From assembly GCA_020744225.1 (NCBI GenBank), contig JAGMWG010000021.1, forward strand, positions 248,001 through 312,000: a stretch of 64,000 nt of DNA, given 5' to 3'. Shown piece by piece: positions 23,218 to 35,200 of the stretch. The notes beneath the pieces are model-generated. The model was not told the origin of the DNA. It did no database searches and was given only the letters and a program-made list of their open reading frames with translations. Position numbers and translations under genes: made by a program. The stretch comes from Paraphoma chrysanthemicola. Taxonomy: Eukaryota; Ascomycota; Dothideomycetes; Pleosporales; Phaeosphaeriaceae. Position 1 is the stretch's first letter. Each line of letters starts with the position of its first letter.

Positions 23218-26200
23218 TCAAGCAGTTCCTGCGACCTCGCCGAACCACTGCCGTAACGCCCCAGCCAAAACGCCTGGTAATTCTCTAACATCTCTCACCA
23301 CCAGATAATATCTGAACGGAAAGCGCTCCATATACTTCCATCTCACGACTTTGCCCTCAGGGGTGATCTCGACAGACTGAAGGTCCAAAATGGACGTCTT
23401 GTCTTTTGCCTTTGTTAGAGGCACCATGGGCTGCCAGGTGGACTGATCACTCTGCGCTGGAGTTGGGGCGCCCGCCGGGGCCGACGCTGAAGAGTCAATG
23501 ATGATGAAAACAATCATGACACGCTCTTCCTGAGCTTTTCGGATTAGGCGCTGGATCTCCGCGTGCGAATCGCATATGCCGTCGCTGACGATCAGCATGA
23601 GCTGCCAGAGATCCTCCCCTACGGATGTGCTTCCCTTTTGTCTGGCATCGGAGAAAAGCTCCAGGCTCTTGTCAACAAGACCTCGCACATTCGTCTTGGC
23701 AGCGTCGAAACTGAATTGCTCAAACACTCGCACGCCAGCTTCGGACGTGAAGGGCTTGTCAAACTCATGTGCCACATTGACTTGATCTCCAAACCCAACA
23801 ACACTGACCTCCCCGACCTCTAGCATTGCGAGCGACTTTGCGACGAGCGTCAATGTTTTGAGTGCTAGGTTGCTCGCTCCACTTTCTGCCATGCTCTTGC
23901 TGTCATCCAAGGCGATCATGACTTGATAACTCCTCTTGGATGGCTGACTGCGTCTCAACCAGATCTTATCCCGCTTGTAGCCAGAGGCGATATAGGGTAT
24001 GATGCGCTTGAGGTTGAGGCGCTTGCCTGTCCGAAAATCCCCGCGGAGCTTCGTGGCTAGTGTAGGAGCAAGTATTAAGCGAAGGTGTTCAGTCAATTGT
24101 TGCGAAAGCGAGTGGGTTGCCGACTCGTGAGCGAGCCAAAGGGCACGGGCGACATCTGGCGTAATTGGAGTGTTATCGAGATGTGTAATCTCGAGCTGTA
24201 CCTCGACCTCATGGGTAGACGAGGCATCAGAATTGTCATCTTCAAGTGGACGCGCATCGTCCATGTGTGCATCCTCGTCCTCCGCCATCAGTTTTTGCTC
24301 GCCAATGAAGGTCTGAGGTTTGCCTTCAGCAGAGTTAGACTGTTGCTGTTCCTCATCTTGTGTTTTTTCTTCCTCCAGTTCAGCATCAGCCATGTTGACA
24401 TCATTTACAGCATCCATAACGTTGTCATCCTCGTCCTCTGGTCGGGTAGGTATCTTCTCCTCGTCGTCTTTGACTGGAAGAGCCATGTCATGATCTAGAG
24501 CAGTTGCCTGTTCTTCGGTCGCAGTACCCAACGCTTGGGTATCAGCCTCCATGTTCTCATCGAGGAGATGCTCGAAATCAGCATCAGCCATGTCGACCTC
24601 TTTGTCGAGTTGCTGAGCTTGCATTTCATCCTTATCTCGGGCCTCGGAGATTTGCTTTTGCTGGTTGTACCACTTCTCTAGCACATCACCGAGTTTCTTG
24701 AATGATTGTGTCTCGCGTGATTCTTCAGTCTGCTCACCGCGCCCACTAGCATCGGGAGCGCTGGTCTGCCCAAGTGTCCCTTCTTCAGCTGCCGTCTCTT
24801 GTCTCTGTTCAGATGATTCGCCTTCCTGACCTTCGTCCTGATTCGCTGCGTTTGCCGACGCTTGTTCGTGTTTGCTCTTGTGTGCTTCCTCGTTGGCCTC
24901 GTTACCAGCACCGGTGTCCGCATCTGGATCGGCGTGATCAGTGTCTTTTGCGTCGCGATCGTCGTTATCTGGCACATTTTCGTCAGGCAGCGGTATGAGC
25001 TCGTCATCCACTGGCTCCTCGCCCTCCTCTTCCTGGGCCTCGGAAGACTGTTCTTCCTCCTCAGCATGGCCTGTCGTTTCCTCGTCCTTGTCACCCTCAT
25101 GCTCAGGCTCTGATACATCGTTCGTCACGTCAGGTGAGGCCTTCGCGTCATCCTCCTCGGCGTCTTCCTCTGCTAGATCATCACCCATGTCGATCTCGCC
25201 GAGGCCATCATCGTCGTTTCCTTCGTCATCCTGCCCGTCCATATTGAGGTCCTCGGGCAAGTCTAACGTATCCTCTTCCTTGGCATGAGGATCCATCTTC
25301 TCAGCTTCGCCTGTACCTACCTTTTCATCTTGCTCTTCGCCTTCCATCTCCACATCGTCTTCCTCTTGCTCACCTTCTTCTTCCTTGTCATCTACGTCTT
25401 CGCCACCCTCCTGTTTGTCCTTTTCAGTTTGTTCGGCAGCGACCTGCTCATCCTGATTCTCTGTCCCGACATCTTCTTTGCTCTCCTTGTCTTTTGCGTC
25501 GTCCGCTTTGCCCCCTTCATCCCACAGCTTTTCATCGACCGCGCTTGGGCCAAGATCGTCAACGCTTCCAACTTCGCTTTGCACGTCATCATCGCCTTCT
25601 TCACCAGACTCATCCCCCTTGTCTTCCTTTTCACCCACATCTTCGGTCTCGCCTTCCATCTCTTGGTCACCCATATCAACAGCATCATCGTTCTCCTCGA
25701 TACTGCCTTCCCGTTCGCCCTTCTCTTGGGCCAAGTCTTCGAGGTCCTCATCTTCTTCTATATCCTTGGAAATATCTTCAGCGCCCTCACCAGCGCCGAG
25801 ACCCGTGCCCTCTTCAAGCTTATCGTTCTGGCCATTTTGCTGATCTGCAGATTTTTCTGATGGTTGACAGAAACCCTGGGTGCCAATTTGGACGAAGGAG
25901 TTGCACAGATGATGTAGCAGTTTCGAAGTCGAGGCATGGAGGCTGTCGAAACGTGTGAGAAGGTATTCATGGGACGCAATGTACTGGTCGAGGATGGGCA
26001 CGATCGATGCGTAAAGGGCCGCGCTAGTGTTCAGGCTGCTTTCATCCTGCAGACAATATGTCTCGTTCATTAGTTTTTGCAGCATATCACGAATCATTGG
26101 TGTGTGCAAGGCATCGAAAGAAGTGGAAAGCGCTCTCCCTTCTGCCACAAGCCATGTTGCGTCCTCTGTAGAAGTGGGTACATGCTTCAAGGCAGTCTCG

Positions 26201-29200
26201 ACATCTTGCATAGACCCAAGAATAAGGTCCATGGAGGCTAATAGATCTCGTGCGTGCGATTCGATGGTGATGCGCAACTCCTCGGAGGAATGCATCGCCT
26301 TAATCTCGGGGTACCGGAACAAGAAAGGTTGTACGTGCCGAAGAATTGTACGAGCCATGTCTGATTCATCCATCCACTTGTTGAAAATGGTATGCATCTC
26401 ATCCAAGTGAGATTTAACCTGGTCATCGAGGTCCTGGTAGACTCCAGACTGTATGTTTCTTGGTAAATTCGGCAGCGTCTCGTAGCAATCTGATAAATCC
26501 GCAAATCTGGTCGCAGATTGTCGCATGTCGTGCAGCAATCCGTTTAGACCGCTTGTTATTCCGAGCTTAGCTTGGGCAGAGACCATGTCGGCGCCAGCCT
26601 TCAGAATTGCACTGAGCCAACGCAAATTTGGTTGAACATCCTTGAACGCGTCGTACTGTTGCTGGAACACACAACGAAGTGGGCTCGAGAAAGATGTGGC
26701 GAGATTCTTGATCTCCGATATAGGACTAGCGATACCCCTCAGCTGCCGGAGGCTCTTGTTGAGAACGATGCGCTGGCGGATCGTTAAGTTGAGCAAACCT
26801 TCGAGGTAGCCTATACTTTTCGCGACATCGTTGGGTGTCAAATCGCCAGAATGTTCTTTCGAAACAGCTCGAACCTGAATCATCATATTCATCGCTTTGT
26901 GTAGATGATATTCTGCGGCACGGCCGAAACTTCCGTCATGGTCTGGAAGAGAGGGCATAGTGGACAGTATTGTCGATGTTTCGTCTTGCTTGGAAAGAGC
27001 ATCCACACTGAGATTCGAGTTTATGCCCATCTGGCGTAACTCTCTCATGGTATCAGCGTATAACTTGCGCTTCTGAGCCTTGAGGTGCTGTACAGTGTCT
27101 TTGTTCTCCTCTGTAAGTAGAGTAGGCGTTGCTTTACGTAGCTCGATACTAGACGCATCTAGCTCAGCAACAAGACTGTCGATGTACAATGCGCCATCGA
27201 CCAAGGCAACACCAGGTGTAGTCTTGCTCCGCATCAAGTTGATCGTAACATTCATGTTCTTGAAACGCGCTGGTAGCTGATTCCAGCCCGGAATCCCATT
27301 GCAGCAGATCCTGACGACCTCGTCATCAACACTTGTAGTGATTGACTGCATCGCAGCATACTGGAGTGCATGACTCTCGTTTGGAAATCCAGTATTCCAG
27401 ACGCTGGATATTGGACGGTTGAGTAGCTTTCTGAATTTACGAACCCACTTGCTCAGTTTCTTGTGACTGGTCTTTGCGCTTTGCTTGAGGGCCTCGATGT
27501 TCGTGTCCTTCCAGCTAGCAAGCTTGATGACATTGTTGACTTCCTTTTCCAGATTTTGTCTGCCCTTGGTGATGGCTTCGAGAACCGGCTTTTGCAGGCG
27601 CGAGAAGTAAGAAATGAAGTTATCTAGGGCGTTGCGGATGACTTCAAAGGCATGGAAGTCCTGCACGCACGTAGCTGTGTGTGCACGGAGCTGCTTCAAG
27701 AGATCCATGCGCTGCTCAAATTGCCCAAGCGTTGTAGACCCAAAGAAGCTTTCAAGTGACTTGAGAAGATTCTTCGCATGCAACGCCACACTTGCATCAT
27801 CCTCAATAGTCTCAGAAGCCGCAATGATAGTCTCGTAGGCAATGAAGAACCAGCTCTTGGCATCAGAGCGAAATTTCTCCATCTCTAGGTCAAAAAGTCT
27901 CGACCATGTCGTGAGCTCGAGTTGTCTCCAGCTGACAAGCAATCTTGTTAGATCGTCGTAAAGATCTGCTGCACTGAACTCCTTGCTTGCGACTTTCTGC
28001 CACTCGTACATGAAAGCGTGGAGCTTCTCTGCCTTGGTGATAAGCTTGGCGACTGGGTCAACGTGGCGAAAGTCGAGAGTTTCGTCGCAAATACTTAAGA
28101 CCTCACTAAGAGTGGCATGCTCCGGCCATACTAGACGAATTTTGCGGTACCGATCTTGGATAAGATGTACTAGCTTGATAAGCCGCTTCGCCTCAGACAT
28201 GTTCGCATCGTAGTAGAAATTGTAGGCCTGTCCAGTACCTTGTGTCTGCAGACTGTTCAGCTTCTGCTCGAGAAGAAGGTAGATAGCGGGGAGAGCATTC
28301 TCGTAGCCTGTGCCATGTGCCTTTTTTCCGGAAACGCGATTCAATTCGAAAGCACACCACTGAACCAAAGTTTTGACCGCATCAGTCACATCTTGGTCCA
28401 GCACGAAGAGAGCGGCGTGGATGTCAGCGACACGTATCGCATGATCTCGAGAGTTCGAAGCTGCTTTGAACGGCGTGGTACTCTCGCCAGATGGTTGTTG
28501 CTTATCGTAGTCTGGGAACAGTGTCAAGTCTTCATCTTCCTCCTCCTCGTCCATACCTTTGTATGTATATAGACTGGAGTCTTTTGCTTGCTTCTCCTGA
28601 TCTTCAAGCAGCCTTTTCTTCCAATCTCCATATAGACTGCTGAAAAGCCCATGCAGCAACGTTCTTGCGGCGCTGCTGGATATGCCTGCAGGGTCGGTGC
28701 TCTTCACGATCAAGAGCGAGTGTAGTGCATGCCAGCGAACGTCGATAATATGGTCATTGACCTCCAGCCCTCTTTCAAGCTCGTCTAGGATATGTTCCGT
28801 GTTTCCTATGAATGACTGACGGCCGAAGAAAGGAGTCATGCGGGAGAGATAATCCAGACTCCGGTTTGTCACACTGTCTTCTCGCTCTTCCAGCTCTTTT
28901 CCACCTAGAATCAGTCCAAACTTGAGGCAAACTAAAAATCCAACCACGGTATCTGTGATGTCGTCATATGCGCGGTAACCTTCTGTCAAGCGCTGAATAA
29001 TGCGAGATATATTGTGATGGAGAACTTGATTCTGAATTGACTCTTCAATAGTCATGGACCCGTTGATAAGAGGCTGCATTGTATTCAGTAGATTAGAGAA
29101 TTCGCCCTGCAAGTCGTCCAGCTGAGAGATCGTCGGACGAACAATGGCCGGTACAGGTGGCTCTTCTCCCATTGTTTGTAGCATACCTTCGAGGATCCGG

Positions 29201-32200
29201 ATCCGAGCGCTAGTTTCCTGGCCGGTGAAGTTGTGTTGGAACTGTCTCAATGCCGATAATGCGTGCTGTAGGGCTTGTTGCTCCTGTTGAAAAGTTGTGC
29301 GTACCACCATCGGTCGTAGAGCCGGGTCGTGAGGGTAGCTTGGAACGTATAGGCTGATTCCGAATAGGCCTAGCTGAATCCATGCTCTTGCATCCGCCGT
29401 TGCTGGACGATAGCACTTTGCAAAGCCCTCTTCCAACATTGAGCGGTAAATAGCGTCGACAGGTGCGTTGTCATAGAATGTGACTCGCCCCTTTCGCAGG
29501 CTAGCGCAGACCTCGACACAATGCGAAGCAAACAGCCCATCATATATGCTTCGATAAAGGTTGTCACAGGAATCATCTTGACCCTCTGTGATACAGCACG
29601 CATCCAAGGCGACCTGCTGGGCAAGAACTTGCAATTCAGCCTCGAAGCGGCCAAGCCGCGCCAATGGAACCTCGTCAGCATCGTGAAGCTTCGAAAGCAT
29701 GGAGACATGAAATCGTCCTGTGAGTGCCATGGATTTGGCTGGTTGATGAGTCAAGCCGATGTATCTATACAGCTTGGCAAAGTGAGTCGTCGGCTCATGA
29801 GATTTTCCAACCACCACAGCTCGCAGCTTTGTCGGTCGCCTGGCCAGTAGGGCGGATTTTGCTCGTGCAACAACAGCTGCAGGTGGGATGTTTGAGTTTG
29901 GTGGTATTTCGGTTCGATCATCCTTGGATGCAACGTCGAGAAACTGACAGAGGCCCTCAAACTCTTCTTCGAAATACGGCGTGGACCAAGTGCTGTGCTC
30001 GGTGTAGCTGTGTTCTAGATCGTAGATAGCGGCTCCAAAACTAGTAATAAGCTCGGCAGCCTCGGCTTCATGGCTACGGACAAGGTCCAGTGAGCTTGCG
30101 ATTCTTTCACGAAGTTGCATCATTTCGTCAAGAGTCAAATCTGAGCTCCATATCATCGTATCGAACCTGTCAGCCAAGCTTTCGAGTTCTGCGATGGTCT
30201 CCAACTGAGTGAGATTCTTTGGTGTGTCGGGCTTGAAGCTGGTCCAGATGCGCTCCATACCTAAACCTGTCGTCAGGTGAACTTCTGAATGGAACAGGGC
30301 AATGTGCTTGCGCAGCGAGACTTGCAAATCCAGCAGAAGCGGACGATCCAGATCTGTGTGTACTGGTACGGTAGAAGCCAACATCTTGAGATATGTTTGG
30401 AATGTCGCACGATCGAATGCTGAATCCTCAGCAAGTTTCATGAAAGCCCAAAAAAGCGTGAATAGAGTCCTCAGAAATGGTCGATCTAGGGGTTGATTGC
30501 CTCCGTGCCCTGCCCAAAGGCTGTCCATCATTCTGACCAGGGCTTGCCAATATGCCTGAAGAAAAGCTGGCAGCTTCTGCTTTTCCTTGCGACGCTCAAA
30601 CTTCGCCGGAGGCAGGCTATCTAAAGAGGACTGCATATTGTAGACGTCCAGCATGATGTCGTACATAGTCGCAGACCATATTGCTTGAGAGGCCGAATCG
30701 TTTGTACCCTGAAGAGCGAGTTCGTTGCCGAGTGGATGATATGGCTGAAGCCCAGTGATGGGGGTCGACATAGTAGCGGTATACATTGCTCGGACTCGAG
30801 GTTCCCAGACATTGTTGATGAAGCGCGCAAAGTACGGAAACTTTTCAGATATCCCTTGCGCATGCAATGTATGCTGTATATCCTGTGTAGTATCGCCATA
30901 GGAGGCTCCCTTAGTGCGTGCATGCTCGGCATCCAAAATTAGTCCTTGAAGGGCCTGCTTGTTGAAGCTCTCCAGCATATTAGTGTCGCAAAAGGACAGG
31001 TTGCTAAAGCATGCCTCCAACGTCAAATCCAAATGCTCCTGTTGAACCCGAAACTGGCGAAATCGATACACCTTGGAGTCTAGCGGATACTCTATAAGCT
31101 CCGATGGTCGCCGAATCCCATTATGATGCGAATCCAGCAAGCAAATCTCAACTGCTCTGTTGCGCATCGCGCGAGACAGCTCCCCAAATTTCGCGTCCAT
31201 CGTCATGAATATTCGAAAATTTGAGTGCGGCCGCACTATGCGAGCTTCTCCATCCGCTGTCGCGTGCTCGTTGATGGAGATGTAGCCATTGGGCTCCAGG
31301 AGAGAGTTCAGTCGATCTAGCACAGCGCTGGAGCACAAATTTGCGTTATCTAGAACAAGCCACTGTCCCTGAACAAGCGCGCGGATGAGGATGCCATCAA
31401 CCCATTGAAATCGTGCGCCGGCGATGTCCTCCTGCGAGACTTGAAGGTGACATAGCAGATTTTTCACGAGGTAGGTCGCCTGTGCGTCGGCGTACATAAT
31501 CGATTCCAGAAGAGACTTGTTGAGGGACATTGGAGCGGCAGATTTACACCGAACAAGCTCTTCAAGGAGCGCGATGTCTGCTTGTGATGCGCGATCTGCT
31601 GCTGCGACTCTCCTTCGAATGTGATCCTCAAGCTTTTCCATACATCGGTGCAATTCTCTCGTTGGATCGACTTGTTCGTAGCCGCCAACGAGATCCATTG
31701 CGTCAATGTCTGCATTCATGGCGAAAGTGACTAGTTCAGCTCCTGCAAAAGCTGCTAGTTGGTGAATTAGTGTAGTCTTGCCAGCGCCAGGCGAGCCGAC
31801 CAAAATGAGCGGCCAACTCTGTTTCACACCGATGACTAAAGCTTCCATGGGTCCCAGTTGCGAAAGCCTCATGTTTGGCGTAATATGGTGGCCTGATACA
31901 ACTTCGTTGCGTGGCAACATACCGAGTCCAACCTGTACTGCACTTGTGCTAATGCCGTGAAACAGCGTCGACCGTGCTTGATGGTTTCCAAAAGCTGCCT
32001 CGAATAGGCTGTAGAGTCGTTCACGATCGCTCTCGGCGCGGAAGCGCTGCACGAAAACAGTGTCGAGAAAATCTCTCGCAGAAGCAGCGACTGGCTCGGA
32101 TGCCATGAGCTGTAGCCAGCGTAGAGTGTCGCGCAGGTTGAATTCCCAAGGTGCTCCCAGTTGACCAAAGGCACGGTAGGTGACAACTTGCTCATCTAGA

Positions 32201-35200
32201 TCAGCCACAAATTTGATCAAGTTGGCAATGGCATCCTTCTCGATTGTTGGAAAGACTTTGTTGCAGATAAGGGTAAGGTCTTCTGTCTGCAATACATCTG
32301 CGTACACGACGGTGAAGCGATTGACGAAGGATGCAGGGAGGCCTTTACGTCCACCGCCCTGGTGATGCGGGTTTTGAGCGGCGAAAACCCTGAACCCTGG
32401 GTGCTTGTGAAATGTCTGGTCCAGCTCCGAGACATATACCTCCCCACGATGATCCAGCACCGCATTGAGACCTTCTAATACAGACTGTGATGCCAGATTC
32501 ATCTCGTCAAGAAGGACCCAATCGCCGGTTTTCATAGCCTTGAGAAAAGGTGCATCGCGCCATGCAAAAGTGCCTGCAGCGCCCCCTTCCACCGGGACAT
32601 CAGATCCAAACAAATCCATGAGATCTGTCTGCTCAGAAAGATTGAGGCGAGTCAGCGGCTTCCCTATGACTGCCGCAAGAGTTGTGACCAATGTTGTCTT
32701 ACCAACTCCAGGATTGCCTTCGAGCAATATGGGCTTTGGTAGTTGCAGCGCGCGGACCACCCGCATGGCATTCAGACGGGTTGTCGGCGCGTCCAGGGCA
32801 AAATCCGAAGCTTCAGAAGTTTTGGTAGAAAATGTCGGTGTTGCAAACGAGCCCATCTGGAACACTCCATCCATACTGGTGATAGACATGTCCTTGAAAT
32901 AGACGGGCAAGACGTCTTGCCCCAAGAGCTTGCTTAGGTGGTGTAGGCAGGCTCGACGCTCGTCTTTGATGGAAGCTTGGGAAATGGCAAGCAAACCGGC
33001 TGGATTCGCTCCAAGCGTATCAATGAAAACCATGGCAGCTCCGTGGACCAGCCCGAAGATCGGATCATCCCCGGGACAGCTGTTGATAAAAGACACCCAC
33101 GCAAGCGAGTCGCGTATCGAGATTGAAGATGTTACTGAGGTATTGTACTTGTCATTGAACCACTGCGAGAATGACACAATAGGCCCAGCAAACGGTACAG
33201 CAGCAGCATTTAGCTTTGACTGAACAATCTGGAGGATGTCGTCAAGGTCGGACATGGCAGGCACCCAAATCTCGGTAAAGCGATTACGCAAGGCAGGCGA
33301 GAGCTCCTTTTTGCCATAGTCACCTCCAGGGTTCATAGTTGCCATGAACTGGAAGCCATCAGAAGCAGTAATCTCAGAATCAGTCGGTCCCTTCTCGGCA
33401 AGTAGTAGCGTTCGAGATGGTTCGAGCACACTGTTCAGGCGCTCAAGTACAGAGTCATCGGCCAAAGAGATCTCGTCTAGTAGGAAATAGTGACCTTGTT
33501 TCATGGCATGAACGAGGCTTCCGTCGGCCCACTCGAATAACGCAGCAGCTTTGATCCGATTTGCTTGTATCTGCTGACGAAGAATGGTTGGTACTAGGCT
33601 GGGTGTTTCTTTGACGAGCCTGTCGTAGAGGTCCAACAAGGGCACTAAATCGAGGTTGGTCGGATCGAAATCGAGATTTGGAATAAGGTTAAAAACATCA
33701 ACCACCTGCTGCCTGATTGCTTTTTCGATTGCGGAACGGTTTCGAATTGGACGCTGCGCGCCTATTAAATCTCCTGTCTCGGTGTTCTGATGCGCATTGA
33801 CAATATGCAGCTGAGTCTTGTATTCATCGGCCAAGAGCTGACACACCGTGGTCTTTCCGCATCCCGTCTCTCCAATGAGTAACACTGGCTCATTATTTCG
33901 CAGAGCATGGGCAACGAGGACGAAGAGTCGTCGCATTGCTCGGGTCCATACAATCCCGATGCCAGCAGCGGAACCGCCACCTTTGGTGAGTCGAGCAACA
34001 CCAGACCACGCATCTCCGTCAAACATTTTCTCCACATCTATGGTGACTTTGGGCCCGTTCTTACTCATGACGGATTCCATGACTTTTTTGACGGCTATGC
34101 GTTCTTCTTCCTTCCGAACGCGCTCTGCAAGCAGCATATAACCGTTGTTGGCGAGCTCCTGGATCGTATCTGCCTTTCGCTGCGCCCATCTGAACAAATC
34201 ACGCAGAGTCGCAAAACTCTTTTGCTCAAAGATGCGGTTCTGCTGACGGAGCGTCGACAAGTCTTGGTAGACCTGGACAATGCGCTTACACCATGACTCA
34301 GGTATCATGGTGCGTCGATGTAAGATCTCTGTCAACTCCCCAATCGGTATATCGTCAAAGTGGAGCTCAAGAAAACGATTGCGGAAGGCTCGTGACATGA
34401 CTTTGCGGCCCCCATACAAGCCAGCAGGGTTCTGCGTCGCAAACAGCATAAAATCGTCGTGGGGACGAACGATTTCCTGCGTTTCTGGAATGAGGAGCTC
34501 TCTGTTGTCATCAAGCAGCCGGTTGAGAGCTTCCAGGACATCAGTCGGTGCCAGATTAAGTTCATCCAGAACGATCCAATGACCTTCGCGAAGTGCCTTT
34601 ACGAGTATGCCCTCCTGGAAAGTAAGCTTGCCATCGGTCCCAGATATATAAGAGCCGAGATACTCTTGTAGATCGGTATGTTCGTGATTGTTGATGCGGA
34701 CAAACTTGTTCCCGGATCTCTTAGCCAGGTATTCAATCATGCTCGTCTTCCCGGACGAGGTTGGCCCTTGGATAAGCACCGGATATCTTCGCGTCGATGC
34801 GGCGCGGATCAAGTTGTTCATGTTTCGTTGCACAAATGGAGTAATGATGTAGTGCGATTGCTCCTGGATGGGATGAAGGCCTTGGCGTAACCAATACTGC
34901 CCCTGACGTATGTAGCTGCGTCCATCGCTTGGTTGCTGAAGTGGCTTTCCGAGCTCAGCCTTCAAGTGGGTCTTTTGTGGGAAAAGATGCTCAATTATGA
35001 GCGGTGCAACGAGGTCTTCTGACGCTTTCCCAAGAAATGTGAGAAAGCTCATGTGGAAGCCTTCGTAGAGCGCTCGTCGGAGGTTACACAAGGGTGCAAT
35101 TTCTCTTGCATAAGAAAGCGTCCGGGTGAGAGTTCTGAGGCTGAAGTGTGCCTTCTGATCCGCGCCGTCCACAAGCATATTCGATTTTGCAAGCCCCTGG

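Noticed and set aside
24085..25860. Several long plus-strand open frames opposite the acidic linker of midasin
   Set aside because: They are antisense shadows of Glu/Asp-rich codons, giving Ser/Leu/Phe-rich low-complexity translations.
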